In this document: one piece after another, positions 34,456 through 43,656 of the stretch
How positions within the stretch are numbered: the first letter of the stretch is position 1
Layout: each line of letters begins with the position of its first letter
Origin: Modicisalibacter sp049808615
GTDB lineage: Bacteria; Pseudomonadota; Gammaproteobacteria; Pseudomonadales; Halomonadaceae
Direction: 5' to 3'
Length of the DNA: 64,000 nt
NCBI RefSeq assembly: GCF_049808615.1
Contig: NZ_JBNCAN010000008.1
Coordinates: 1-64,000 of the forward strand
Notes under the pieces: model-generated
What the model was told of the DNA's origin: nothing
The model's input: the letters and a program-made list of their open reading frames with translations, nothing else
The model's database searches: none
Program-made: the position numbers and the translations under genes

Positions 34456-36969
34456 TCAGCTCGGCAGATACTCCCGACTCCAGCGTTCACTGACGACCCC
34501 GGACGCCATCATACTGTCGATCGCGGCTTCGTCGTAGCCCAGTTCGCGCAGCACTTCCCGGGTCGAAGCGCCATACTGCTGCGCCGGCTCGAGCGCGTAG
34601 ATCTTGCCGCGCGTGGGGCGAATCGCATAGGGATCGAGTTGGGTGACCACGTGGCCGCTCGGATGATCCTCGAAGACCGAGAAGGAATAGCTGCCCCGAT
34701 CGGTGCCTGGCGTGCCATCGGCAGGATGGCTGTTGTAGGCGCGAATCGTGTCCAGGTTCTCACACACCGCCGCAGCGACGCCGCACTGCTGCAAGCGGTG
34801 GACCCAATCCCCGGCATCCGCGCCGATAAAGGCATTGGCCAGAAAGGCCGCCCGGCCTTCCTTGGGGACTTCGGCGAACCCTTCCAACCCCTCGACCCTG
34901 TCGATGTGCTCGACATCCGCTTCATAGGCACTCAGCAGGACATAGTTGCCGGATGAGGTGTAGTAGAAGCGTGACAGCTCATCGAAGCCGTTGCACTCCC
35001 GCCCGGCCGGCTCATCGAACAGCCCGCGCCGCTCATAGTCGTAGCAGAAGGGCATTTGCGCGAGGCCACTCAGCGCCGCCAGAGAGGTGCGTGGCCGTCC
35101 GACCCGCCCGGTCTTGAGCTTCTGGTAAAGCGCGGCGGCGATGCCCAATGAGCCGCCGAAACCACACATCACGTCGATCGTGCCGACATGAGCATGTTCC
35201 TCCGGGGTGTCCATCTCCCCCCCGAAGCGCAGCATGATGCCGGTGGTGGCCTGCACCAGGTCATCGTAGCCCAGGTAGTTGGTACGCGGCCCCGGGCGAA
35301 CGCCACTGAAGCAATCCAGCTGGCAGAATATCGCCTCGGGATTGAGCGATCGTAGCCCCTGGGCATCCAGGCCCGTCGCCTTGACCTGACGGTCGGTGGC
35401 ATTCCAGACGATCACATCGGCGGATTCGACCAGCTTCTCGAAGATCTCGCGGCCCTCGGGGGCGTTGATATCGGTCAGCACCGAGCGCTTGCCGCGCAGG
35501 TGCGACATGCCGAAGATCACCGTGTTCCAGCAATCATAGAACGGCTTGGAGGGGTCGAGCTTGATGACCTCCGCCCCGAAGCGGGCGAGATAGGCCACCG
35601 AATGCGGGCCGGCGATCACGTTGCACAGATCGAGAATGCGCACCCCCTGAAGCCAGCCGTCCCGGGCATTCTTGGCGCGCACCCGCGGCAGCTTGGTCTC
35701 GATGGCCGTGAGACTTCTCAGCGCCGTGTCGAAATCCACCCAGCGTCGCGGCTGCGGCGCCAGCATCTCTTCGCCGCTCTCCTCGAGCCACACCATCGGA
35801 CCCGGCTGAATCATCGTGCCGAACTCCGGGTCCTCGACCTCGATCATCAAGCCTGCCGTCTCGGCATGATCGTCATGCATCCATTCCTGCAGCCAGCGCT
35901 GAGGGGCACCGGGAAACTTGCCGCGCCCGAAGATGCGCTCCCACTCCTTGGCGGTGCGGGTGATGAAGACCTCCTTCATGCGCGCGGCGATCCTGTCGGC
36001 CCAGAACTTGGGCAGCGGATAGACGCCGAGCGATACGTCGGAGGTCCACTCGCTGACCGGCAGGTAAGTGTCCTCCTCCTCGCGCAGTCCCTCGGCAACC
36101 AGCTCGTCGTAGATACCCAGGGTCTTGAGACAGCGTTTGGCGTGGGACTTGTGGCTCGGGCAGACGACATAGAACTGGCGCCCATCCTTGCACTTGTAGC
36201 TGCGGTAGAACGGGTCGAGCAGTTCCTGCAGCTCGTCGTAGCTCAGGTTCATCGGCAGACCCTCGATCCGCCGGCGCTCGATCTCCTGCTCGCGCTGGGT
36301 CTTGTAGCGCTCCGGGTAGTCGTCGATCTTGATCGAGTTGTAGCAGAGTCCTTCCATGACCGCCGCGACCAGCGGCACCTCGACCTGATCGCCAAGGCCG
36401 GTGCGCTCCCGTGCCTGCAACGCCAGCACCACCGCCGAGGCGGCCAGCATCGAACCATAGGCGGAGGCCAGGGGCAGCGGCGAGAAGGAAGGATTGACCC
36501 CCATCAGCACCCGATTGAGGCCCATGTCGGTGAAGACGCCCGAGTTGGCCGCAATCACGCTCTCGAAGGCTCGCCAATCGCGGCGCAACTCGTCATTGGA
36601 AGCAAACCCCGGGATCGAGAGGGTAATCAATTCCGGTCGTGCCTCTCGCAGTTGATGGAAGTCGAGGCCGAGTCGCGCCATCACCCCCGGGCGAAAGCTC
36701 TCGATCACGATATCCGCTTCCTCGATCAGGGCCTGGGCCTGCTCGAGACCTTCGGCGGTCTTGAGATCGATCGACACGATCAGCTTGTTGCGGTTCAGCG
36801 TGGCATTGGCGGGCGTCGTCCACAGGGGCCCATCGGGTGAGTCGACATGAACGACCGTGGCGCCAATATCCGCCAGGATCATCGCCACGGCGGGCCCGGC
36901 CATGTACTGGCCGAAGTCGATGACCTTGACGCCTATCAGCGGCAGCGTGGAGTGAGGGTTGCCAGGCAT
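34456..36969 (-). CDS. dddD: DddD, DMSP CoA-transferase/lyase
   Basis: 837 residues from the ATG at 36969, chosen for its GGAGAG ribosome site and because DddD proteins begin close to NPHST; an in-frame ATG six codons earlier overlaps dddA. Two fused CaiB-type domains: the first starts PLIGVKVIDFGQYMAGPAVA, the second DGWLQGVRILDLCNVIAGPH. The first-domain position equivalent to the catalytic Asp is not acidic (FSPLPLASAYG), while the second keeps Asp at about residue 599 in VGTIDVMCGFGG, as in characterised DddD. The enzyme turns DMSP plus acetyl-CoA into dimethyl sulfide and 3-hydroxypropionyl-CoA. It is cytosolic. No DddT-type transporter is nearby. Confidence 0.93.
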   Translation of the reverse strand: MPGNPHSTLPLIGVKVIDFGQYMAGPAVAMILADIGATVVHVDSPDGPLWTTPANATLNRNKLIVSIDLKTAEGLEQAQALIEEADIVIESFRPGVMARLGLDFHQLREARPELITLSIPGFASNDELRRDWRAFESVIAANSGVFTDMGLNRVLMGVNPSFSPLPLASAYGSMLAASAVVLALQARERTGLGDQVEVPLVAAVMEGLCYNSIKIDDYPERYKTQREQEIERRRIEGLPMNLSYDELQELLDPFYRSYKCKDGRQFYVVCPSHKSHAKRCLKTLGIYDELVAEGLREEEDTYLPVSEWTSDVSLGVYPLPKFWADRIAARMKEVFITRTAKEWERIFGRGKFPGAPQRWLQEWMHDDHAETAGLMIEVEDPEFGTMIQPGPMVWLEESGEEMLAPQPRRWVDFDTALRSLTAIETKLPRVRAKNARDGWLQGVRILDLCNVIAGPHSVAYLARFGAEVIKLDPSKPFYDCWNTVIFGMSHLRGKRSVLTDINAPEGREIFEKLVESADVIVWNATDRQVKATGLDAQGLRSLNPEAIFCQLDCFSGVRPGPRTNYLGYDDLVQATTGIMLRFGGEMDTPEEHAHVGTIDVMCGFGGSLGIAAALYQKLKTGRVGRPRTSLAALSGLAQMPFCYDYERRGLFDEPAGRECNGFDELSRFYYTSSGNYVLLSAYEADVEHIDRVEGLEGFAEVPKEGRAAFLANAFIGADAGDWVHRLQQCGVAAAVCENLDTIRAYNSHPADGTPGTDRGSYSFSVFEDHPSGHVVTQLDPYAIRPTRGKIYALEPAQQYGASTREVLRELGYDEAAIDSMMASGVVSERWSREYLPS

Positions 36970-36983
36970 ATGTCTCTCCATTG

Positions 36984-38672
36984 TCATCCGTCCGCGATGA
37001 TCCAGCGCGCGGCCTTTTCCGCGATCATCAGCGTGGGCGAGTTGGTGTTGCCACTGGTGATCGTCGGCATGATGCTGGCGTCGACCACCCGCAGACCTTC
37101 AATGCCCCGCACCTTCAGTCGCGGATCGAGCACGGCGAAGGGATCGTCGTCACGGCCCATCTTCGCCGTGCCCACCGGGTGGAAGATGGTGCTCGCGATA
37201 TCACCGGCCAGCTTGGTCAGTTCCTCGTCGGTCTGATACTGGATACCCGGTCGCCATTCCTCGGGCTTGTATTTAGCAAGCGCGGGCTGGGCCACGATCT
37301 CGCGCACCTGGCGCAGGCTGGCGGCCGCCTCCCGGCGATCCTCGTCGGTGCTCAGATAATTCGGCGCGATCAGTGGCGGATCGTCGCAGCGGTTCGAGCG
37401 AATCCGCACCGTGCCGCGGCTGGTGGGATTGAGGTTGCATACGCTGGCGGTAAAGGCGGGGAACTTGTGCAGCCCCTCGCCGAAGGCGTCCAGGCTGAGC
37501 GGCTGGACGTGATACTCCAGGTTGGCATGCACAAGACTCGGGTCGGAGCGGGTAAAGGCGCCAAGCTGGCTCGGCGACATGCTCATCGGCCCGGATCGAC
37601 GCAGCATGTATTCAAGGCCGATCCTGGCCTTGCCGAACAGGCTGCTGGTGAGCACATTGAGCGTCTTTACGTTTTGCACCTTGAACACGGCGCGGATCTG
37701 CAGATGATCCTGCAGGTTCTCGCCAACCCCCGGCGCGTCAAGCACCACCTCGATGCCCTGGGCCTCGAGCAGCGCCGCCGGACCGACACCGGAAAGCTGC
37801 AGGATCTGCGGTGATCCGACGGCCCCGGCAGACAGAATGACTTCATTGTTGGCCCGCACGGTCACCGCATCGCCGCTTTTGCCACTCTCGCCGCTCTTGC
37901 CACCCCGACGCACGATGGCACCCACGCAGCGAGTACCGCCTTCTCCCGTCGACTCGAACACTAAACGCTCGACCTGGGCACCGGTCCAGACGGTCAGATT
38001 CGACCTGTCTCTGATCGGTCGCAAGAACGCCTTCGAGGTGTTCCAGCGCCAGCCCGAACGCTGGTTGACCTCGAAATAGCCTACACCGGTATTGTCGCCC
38101 GTGTTGAAGTCCTCGGTGCGCTCGAAACCTGCTTCACCGGCGGCGGCGGCAAAGGCTTCAAGAATCTCCCAGCTCAGCCGCTGTTTCTCGACCCGCCACT
38201 CGCCGCCATTGCCATGCAACGCCGAAAAGCGATCGCCATTCTTCGTTTCGGGGGAAGCCCCTCCATCCAGGCGGTAATGATCCTCATGCGCCATGAAATC
38301 GGGCAGTGAGTTTTGCCAATTCCAGGCGTCATCCCCGGTCAGTTTGGCCCACTGGTCATAGTCCCGAGCCTGGCCGCGCATGTAGATCATGCCGTTGATC
38401 GAGGAGCAACCGCCCAGGGTCTTGCCGCGCGGATAGCGCAACGAGCGTCCGTTGAGCCCCGCATCCGGCTCGGTCTGATAGAGCCAGTCGGTGCGCGGAT
38501 TGCCGATGCAATAGAGATACCCCACTGGAATGTGAATCCAGGGGTAATTGTCTTTCTGGCCAGCTTCAAGCAGCAGGACTCGTTTCGAGGAATCCTTGCT
38601 CAGCCGGTTGGCCAGCAGACAGCCGGCAGTACCGGCCCCCACGATGATGTAATCGAAGGCATCGTGTGGCAT
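36984..38672 (-). CDS. dddA: GMC-family FAD oxidoreductase, probable DddA (3-hydroxypropionate dehydrogenase)
   Basis: 562 residues of the GMC family (choline dehydrogenase-like). FAD-binding start DYIIVGAGTAGCLLANRLS, GMC signature RYPRGKTLGGCSSINGMIYM, GAVGSPQILQLSGVG, the active-site His in TIFHPVGTAKMG and Asn in TSGNTNSPTLMIAEK. A short Gly/Ser/Lys repeat (GGKSGESGKSGD) interrupts the FAD domain. In Halomonas a GMC-type enzyme, DddA, oxidises the 3-hydroxypropionate made in DMSP and acrylate breakdown to malonate semialdehyde; the gene directly precedes dddD, which supports that role. Choline or another alcohol as substrate remains possible. Ribosome site GGAGGT. Confidence 0.8.
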   Translation of the reverse strand: MPHDAFDYIIVGAGTAGCLLANRLSKDSSKRVLLLEAGQKDNYPWIHIPVGYLYCIGNPRTDWLYQTEPDAGLNGRSLRYPRGKTLGGCSSINGMIYMRGQARDYDQWAKLTGDDAWNWQNSLPDFMAHEDHYRLDGGASPETKNGDRFSALHGNGGEWRVEKQRLSWEILEAFAAAAGEAGFERTEDFNTGDNTGVGYFEVNQRSGWRWNTSKAFLRPIRDRSNLTVWTGAQVERLVFESTGEGGTRCVGAIVRRGGKSGESGKSGDAVTVRANNEVILSAGAVGSPQILQLSGVGPAALLEAQGIEVVLDAPGVGENLQDHLQIRAVFKVQNVKTLNVLTSSLFGKARIGLEYMLRRSGPMSMSPSQLGAFTRSDPSLVHANLEYHVQPLSLDAFGEGLHKFPAFTASVCNLNPTSRGTVRIRSNRCDDPPLIAPNYLSTDEDRREAAASLRQVREIVAQPALAKYKPEEWRPGIQYQTDEELTKLAGDIASTIFHPVGTAKMGRDDDPFAVLDPRLKVRGIEGLRVVDASIMPTITSGNTNSPTLMIAEKAARWIIADG

Positions 38673-38698
38673 GGCATTGACCTCCGTCAGCGGGACGC

Positions 38699-38725
38699 CC
38701 CGAGTCAGGCGGCTGCTGACTCGGG
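38699..38725. other. Strong hairpin between the YcaO gene and dddA
   Basis: CCCGAGTCAG, 7 nt, CTGACTCGGG: perfect 10-bp stem, 36 nt after the YcaO-fusion stop and 27 nt before the dddA start on the minus strand. No T-run follows on the minus strand, so it is an attenuator or a mRNA 3' end rather than a classical terminator. Confidence 0.55.
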
Positions 38726-38760
38726 AGTATTGTTATTGCAATCGAATGGAGGCCGTTGGC

Positions 38761-40950
38761 TCACTGCTTTGCGGCCCAGGCAGCCCGTGCAGCGTGCAGC
38801 TTCTTGTAGCTCTCGATCAGCCGCTGATGCCGGTCGATGCCCTCCAGCTTCATGCTGGTGGGGGTCAGGCCAGAAAAGCGTACCTCGCCGCTCACCGACC
38901 CCACCACGGCGTCCATGGTCTCGTCGCCGAACATGCGCCTCAGGTTGTAAAGGTAGTCGTCCAGCGTCAGGTCGTCATCCAGGGTAATTTCCAGCACGGC
39001 CTGCATCGCCTGATAGAAAAGCCCCCGGGCGACGGTGTTGTCGTTGAACTGCAGGAACATCTCGACCCGCTCAAGCGCTTCCTCCAACTGCTGCAGTGCC
39101 AGATCGATGAGCAGCTTCAACTCCAGGATGGTGAGCTCGGACCACACGGTGTTGTCGTCGAACTCAATGCCGATCAGGGTCACGATCTTCATCTGTTCGT
39201 CGAGTTCGCTTTCCTCCAGACGCTCGAGCAACGCGGCCAACTGCGCATCATCCAGCGCGTGCAGATTGAGGATGTCCTCGCGGAAATTCAGCGCCATGTT
39301 GGTGTTGTCCCAGACCAGATCCTCCACGGGATACACCTCGGAATACCCCGGCACCAGGATACGACACACCGGCGCGCCCAGGTCTTCATGGACGGCCATG
39401 TAGGCTTCCAGGCCCATCTCCTCGAGAATGCCGAACAGGGCTGCGGCTTCTTCCTCGTTGGTGCCCGTGAAGTCCCACTCGCAGAACTCAATATCCTGCT
39501 TCGCACTGAAGAAGCGCCAGGAAACCACCCCGGAGGAGTCGATGAAGTGTTCGACGTAGTTGTTCGGCTCGGACACCGCCTGGGAGTTGAAGGTGGGCGG
39601 CGGCAGATCGTTCAGGCCTTCGAAGCTGCGCCCCTGCAGCAGCTCGGTGAGACTGCGCTCTATCGCCACCTGGAGGCTGGGGTGCGCACCGAAGCAGGCA
39701 AAGACGCCGCCGGTCTTCGGGTTCATCACGGTGACGGAGGCCACCGGGAACCGCCCCCCGAGGGAGGCATCCTTGACCAGCACCGGGAAGCCCTGGGCTT
39801 CCAGCGCCTCGATGCCCTCGACAATGTCGGGATATTTCGCCAGTACCGCCGGAGGCACGTCGGGTAGCACGATCTCTTCTTCGATGATCTGCTTCTTCAC
39901 CGCCCGCTCGAAGATCTCCGAGAGGCACTGCACCTGGGCCTCCGCCAGGGTGTTGCCGGCGCTCATGCCGTTGCTGAGGTAGAGGTTCTCGATCAGGTTG
40001 GAGGGAAAGTACACCGTTTCGCCGTCGGACTGGCGCAGGAAAGGCAAGGAGACGATGCCGCGAGCCACCTTGCCGGAGTTGGTATCGATGAGATGCGAGC
40101 CGCGCAGCTCCCCGTCCGGATCATAGATCGCCCGGCAATGGTCATCGAGAATACCCGCCGGCAGCTCGTCCTTCGGCCCGGGCTGGAACCACTCCTCGTT
40201 GGGATAGTGAACGAAGACACTATTGGCGATCTCCTCGCCGAAGAACTGATCGTTGTAGAAGAAGTTGCAGCTCAGGCGTTCGAGGAACTCGCCCAGCGCC
40301 GAGCACAGCGCGGCCTCCTTGGTGGCGCCCTTGCCGTTGGTGAAGCACATTGGTGAGGCGGCATCGCGAATATGCAGCGACCACACGTGGGGCACGATGT
40401 TGCGCCAGGAAGCGATCTCGATCTTCATGCCGAGGGCCTCGAGCATCGCCGTCATGTTGGCAATGGTCTGCTCCAGCGGCAGGTCCTTGCCTTCGATCCA
40501 GGTATTTTCACCCTCCACGGTGCCACTCATCAGCAGCGCCTGGGCATCCTCGTCGATGTTATCGACTACTTCGATCTGGAACTCCGGGTTATTCTGGATC
40601 ACCCGCTTCACCGAACAGCGCTCGATGGAGCGAAGAATGCCGGTGCGATCCTTGTCGGAGAGATCCGCGGGCAGCTCGATCTGGATCCTGAAGATCTGGT
40701 TGTAGCGGTTCTCCGGGTCGACGATGTTGTTCTGGGACAGCCGGATGTTCTCGGTGGGAATGTCCCGGGCGTTGCAATAGACCCGCACGAAGTAGGCGGC
40801 ACACAGCGCCGAGGAGGCCAGGAAGTAGTCGAACGGCCCCGGCGCGGAGCCGTCGCCCTTGTAGCGGATCGGTTGATCGGTGATGACGGTGAAGTCGTCG
40901 AACCTGGCTTCCTGGCGCAGGTTGTCGAGATAATTGACCTTGATTTCCAT
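38761..40950 (-). CDS. OsmC-YcaO fusion protein
   Basis: 729 residues. Residues about 1-140 form an OsmC-like domain (GPFDYFLASSALCAAYFVRV with a Cys at the peroxidatic position). From about 160 a YcaO ATP-binding domain follows: GKGATKEAALCSALGEFLER, AQVQCLSEIFERAVK, the ATP/Mg-contacting E-x-x-E-R elements. The C-terminus has a helical repeat-like region (LEELEESELDEQ and on) and ends AAWAAKQ, lacking the Pro-rich tail of azoline-forming YcaO enzymes. The E. coli homologue is linked to RimO-dependent methylthiolation of ribosomal protein S12. No precursor peptide is seen nearby, so RiPP synthesis is unlikely. Confidence 0.88.
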   Translation of the reverse strand: MEIKVNYLDNLRQEARFDDFTVITDQPIRYKGDGSAPGPFDYFLASSALCAAYFVRVYCNARDIPTENIRLSQNNIVDPENRYNQIFRIQIELPADLSDKDRTGILRSIERCSVKRVIQNNPEFQIEVVDNIDEDAQALLMSGTVEGENTWIEGKDLPLEQTIANMTAMLEALGMKIEIASWRNIVPHVWSLHIRDAASPMCFTNGKGATKEAALCSALGEFLERLSCNFFYNDQFFGEEIANSVFVHYPNEEWFQPGPKDELPAGILDDHCRAIYDPDGELRGSHLIDTNSGKVARGIVSLPFLRQSDGETVYFPSNLIENLYLSNGMSAGNTLAEAQVQCLSEIFERAVKKQIIEEEIVLPDVPPAVLAKYPDIVEGIEALEAQGFPVLVKDASLGGRFPVASVTVMNPKTGGVFACFGAHPSLQVAIERSLTELLQGRSFEGLNDLPPPTFNSQAVSEPNNYVEHFIDSSGVVSWRFFSAKQDIEFCEWDFTGTNEEEAAALFGILEEMGLEAYMAVHEDLGAPVCRILVPGYSEVYPVEDLVWDNTNMALNFREDILNLHALDDAQLAALLERLEESELDEQMKIVTLIGIEFDDNTVWSELTILELKLLIDLALQQLEEALERVEMFLQFNDNTVARGLFYQAMQAVLEITLDDDLTLDDYLYNLRRMFGDETMDAVVGSVSGEVRFSGLTPTSMKLEGIDRHQRLIESYKKLHAARAAWAAKQ

Positions 40951-41131
40951 GGAGAAGAGCCGGGTTGGTGACTGTCGGCGCCGTAGGCGAGTGGCCGGCC
41001 ATTATCCCGGTTTTGTCGCCCGGCGTCTTGGGTGGCGGGCGAAAATCCAGTCGATTCACAATGGTCACGTCCGCCCCGAGCAATGCAAACTCCAAAGACG
41101 TGCAGACAAAGGCACCCGCAGCTGCGCCTGG

Positions 41132-41434
41132 CTAGCTATTCTCCAGCATGTAAGCCCGAAGCTGTCGTTCCTCTCTCATGACGTAGAGGATAAGCACACG
41201 GCTCTCATCTTCACGATAAAAAATGCGACAGGGCGGCACGACCACTTCCCTGTAAACGGACTCAGGCAGTTCCGGTGGGATTCGTCCAGACAGAGGAAAA
41301 TCTTCCAAACGCTCAGTCTTGTCGAAAACTTCCTCGACCAAATGGCTGGCCGCTGCAGGGTTATCCAGCGCAATGTACTCAGCGATGGCGTCCAGTTGCT
41401 GAAGGGCTGGCTCCGTCCAGACTACGTCAGCCAT
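41132..41434 (-). CDS. RelE/ParE-family toxin
   Basis: 100 residues with the ParE pattern: VVWTEPALQQLDAIAEYIAL, then AASHLVEEVFDKTERLEDFP, SGRIPPELPESVYREVVVPP and CRIFYREDESRVLILYVMRE. ParE toxins act on DNA gyrase; RelE relatives cleave mRNA. It overlaps the end of the antitoxin gene by 13 nt, the standard antitoxin-first order. Confidence 0.87.
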   Translation of the reverse strand: MADVVWTEPALQQLDAIAEYIALDNPAAASHLVEEVFDKTERLEDFPLSGRIPPELPESVYREVVVPPCRIFYREDESRVLILYVMREERQLRAYMLENS

Positions 41435-41679
41435 TTACGCATTTTCACCCTGGCTTCACTCTGGGTGCACGTTCTTCCCTCGAGTACGGCACGCTCCCCT
41501 CGTGAAAGCCCTTCCAGCAGCTCAAGCCGACGTTGCATGAACTCGTAATCTTGAACATCAACGAGATAGGCGGAAGGCTGACCGTGCTCAGTAATCAGCA
41601 CCGGCTCTTTCGACGAATGCAGGTCTGCCAAAATTTTTGTGGCTTGACGCTTGAGGTTCGTAACAAGCTCAACTTTCAC
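41422..41679 (-). CDS. Phd/YefM-family antitoxin
   Basis: 85 residues. The N-terminal Phd DNA-binding fold reads LVTNLKRQATKILADLHSSK and EPVLITEHGQPSAYLVDVQD; the charged C-terminal half (RRLELLEGLSRGERAVLEGR) is the flexible toxin-binding part. It should repress its own promoter at the perfect palindrome 24 bp upstream and neutralise the ParE partner. Confidence 0.88.
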   Translation of the reverse strand: MKVELVTNLKRQATKILADLHSSKEPVLITEHGQPSAYLVDVQDYEFMQRRLELLEGLSRGERAVLEGRTCTQSEARVKMRKWLT

Positions 41680-41702
41680 GGCTCACCCTGAATCAGACTA
41701 GT

Positions 41703-41722
41703 AGTGATACTATAGTATCACT
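41703..41722. promoter_or_regulatory. Perfect 20-bp palindromic operator of the toxin-antitoxin operon
   Basis: AGTGATACTATAGTATCACT is a perfect 20-bp palindrome 24 bp upstream of the antitoxin ATG and covers a likely -10 box (TATAGT). Phd-type antitoxins bind such palindromes. Confidence 0.75.
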
Positions 41723-41747
41723 CTTTAGGTGGAGCAATGACAGCTTA

Positions 41748-41795
41748 TAGCGCCCGATTCACACGCCAATTTGCGCCGATAATTATCGGGCGCTA
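41748..41795. other. Hairpin with two competing stems
   Basis: TAGCGCCCGAT (41748-41758) pairs perfectly with ATCGGGCGCTA (41785-41795). The right arm can instead pair with the neighbouring GCGCCGATAATT as a compact near-palindrome around GATAATTATC. It lies between the toxin-antitoxin operator and the macrodomain gene; no gene reads through it clearly. Confidence 0.4.
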
Positions 41796-41972
41796 CGTAA
41801 AAAGAGGCATTACGACCAGAAAAACCGCTGACTTAATCATCGCAACGTTGTTAATTGGATTGTTAAGTTTTCAACACTCGTTTCTAGCTGCATCAGGTTA
41901 TTTCTAAATTCTCTGTACTCATTCGAACCCTTACTTCCCTTAAGGAAGCTCAGCGAATACTCAAGACACCTC

Positions 41973-42500
41973 TCACATGACTTTCTTGAACGCCTCGGCG
42001 TCCTTGTCGCTGAAGAAGCACAGGGTCACGTCAAGCTCGTGTCGCGGTAATTCCTCTGCCAGCACGCTGAGCACCACCTTCGCCGCCTCGTCGAAGGGAT
42101 AGCCATAAATGCCGGTGGAGATCGCCGGGAAGGCGATGCTGCGACAGTCATGTTCGTCGGCCAGCGCCAGGGCGTTGCGGTAGCAGTTGGCGAGCAGGTG
42201 CGACTTGTCCTTGGTCTTGGCGTAGACCGGGCCCACGGTGTGGATCACGTAGCGCGCCGGCAACTTGAAGCCGTCGGTCAGGGCGACCTCGCCGTCCGGC
42301 AGGCCGTCGGGCCAGTCGGTGTTGCGCAAATGCTGGCAGGCCTGCTTGAGTTCGGGGCCGGCGGCGCGGTGAATGGCGCCGTCCACGCCCCCGCCCCCCA
42401 TCAGCGAATGGTTGGCGGCATTGACGATGGCGTCCACCTCGAGCTGGGTGATGTCGCCGACGATCACGCTGACCCGGCGCGTGAGCAGATCCTTATCCAT
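41973..42500 (-). CDS. Macrodomain protein, O-acetyl-ADP-ribose deacetylase type
   Basis: 175 residues, a stand-alone macrodomain of the YmdB/MacroD type. VSVIVGDITQLEVDAIVNAA, the Asn-Gly-rich NHSLMGGGGVDGAIHRAAGP loop, YVIHTVGPVY and IAFPAISTGIYGYPFDEAAK form the ADP-ribose pocket. It removes acetyl from O-acetyl-ADP-ribose or ADP-ribose from proteins. The ribosome site (AGGAGGAACG) is good. It diverges from the CDF gene. Confidence 0.92.
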   Translation of the reverse strand: MDKDLLTRRVSVIVGDITQLEVDAIVNAANHSLMGGGGVDGAIHRAAGPELKQACQHLRNTDWPDGLPDGEVALTDGFKLPARYVIHTVGPVYAKTKDKSHLLANCYRNALALADEHDCRSIAFPAISTGIYGYPFDEAAKVVLSVLAEELPRHELDVTLCFFSDKDAEAFKKVM

Positions 42501-42683
42501 CGTTCCTCCTGATATTTGCCCGAATCATGTTTACTTACCATCGAGCGTAGCAGCTGCGACGCGCGGTGATTACTCGATAATCGGCGACCCGACGCGTCCA
42601 GTGGATCAACAACCTTCGGGACGCTGGTGAACCCGGATCGGCTGACCTATGATCGTCGGTTTCGATTAACCTCTGGACCGGCC

Positions 42684-43589
42684 ATGCAAGCCCATCTCGA
42701 ACAACGCGCCCTGAAGATTTCCATCGCCATGACCCTGGTAGTGGCCGGCCTGGGTATCACTCTCGGCTTGCTGGCGGGCTCGCAGTCCATCTTGTTCGAC
42801 GGCGTGTTTTCCAGCATCGACGCCACCATGTCGGTGCTGGCGCTCTGGGTCTCGCGACTTGCCCAGCGCGAGGTCAATCAGCGCTTCCAGCATGGCTACT
42901 GGCATTTCGAACCGATGGCAGCGGCATTCAATGGCGCCATCCTGATGCTGCTGTGCTTCTATGCCTTTCTCAATGCGGTGCAAGGACTGATGGAAGGTGG
43001 ACGCGAACTTGCCTTTGGCATGGCGATTGCCTATGCGGTGCTGGTGGCAACGGCCTGCTTCTCCATGTATGTGTTCGAGAGTCGCCTCAATCGAGAGGCG
43101 GATTCCGAGTTCGTGCGTATCGATATCCAGGGCTGGCTGATGGCCGCGTTGATCACCTCTGCCCTATTGGTGGCTTTCGCCATTGCCTGGCTGCTGGAGG
43201 GTACCGCTCTCTCGCACTGGACTCCCTATGTGGATTCGCTGCTCTTGGCGGTGCTGACGCTATGCTTCATGCCGGTCCCTATTGGTATTGTGCGCCGCGC
43301 CCTGAAAGAGGTGTTTCTGATTGCACCGAGTCACCTCGACCGGGAAGTTCACGACGCCATGCAACAGGTGATGCAACGCGACGGTCTACTCAACTACTAC
43401 AGCCATGTCGCCAAGACCGGCCGGGGCTACTTCATCGAGATTCACATCGTCACTCAACCGGACTTTGCCAGTGGGCGCGGAATGAGCATGCTCGACGAAA
43501 TCCGTGAGGAAATCGCCCTGCAGTTGAGCGCCCCTCCGGAACGGCGCTGGTTTACCGTGGCCTTCACCGCCGATCCACGCTGGGCCTGA
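42684..43589 (+). CDS. Cation diffusion facilitator family transporter
   Basis: 301 residues from MQAHLEQRALKISIA; the frame opens 19 codons earlier without a clear ribosome site. Six helices and a C-terminal cytoplasmic domain. Metal-site helices read ILFDGVFSSIDATMSVLALW and ADSEFVRIDIQGWLMAALIT; YWHFEPMAAAFN follows helix 2. The helix-2 and helix-5 residues are not the usual Zn-type HxxxD/DxxxD set, so the cation may be Fe, Mn or unknown. Confidence 0.82.
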   Translation: MQAHLEQRALKISIAMTLVVAGLGITLGLLAGSQSILFDGVFSSIDATMSVLALWVSRLAQREVNQRFQHGYWHFEPMAAAFNGAILMLLCFYAFLNAVQGLMEGGRELAFGMAIAYAVLVATACFSMYVFESRLNREADSEFVRIDIQGWLMAALITSALLVAFAIAWLLEGTALSHWTPYVDSLLLAVLTLCFMPVPIGIVRRALKEVFLIAPSHLDREVHDAMQQVMQRDGLLNYYSHVAKTGRGYFIEIHIVTQPDFASGRGMSMLDEIREEIALQLSAPPERRWFTVAFTADPRWA

Positions 43590-43656
43590 ACATGCTCTTT
43601 TAGACGAGCACTGGTAATGTCCTTATTCAGTACGCCCTTTTCGTTGCCCGAGAGAC

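Noticed and set aside
35500..36840. 446-codon plus-strand frame opposite dddD
   Set aside because: It is antisense to dddD, shows no family motif and has the composition of a shadow frame, whereas DddD on the other strand matches along its whole length.
38761..40950. YcaO fusion as part of a RiPP biosynthetic cluster
   Set aside because: No precursor peptide, dehydrogenase or exporter dedicated to it lies nearby, and the Pro-rich tail of azoline-forming YcaO is missing.
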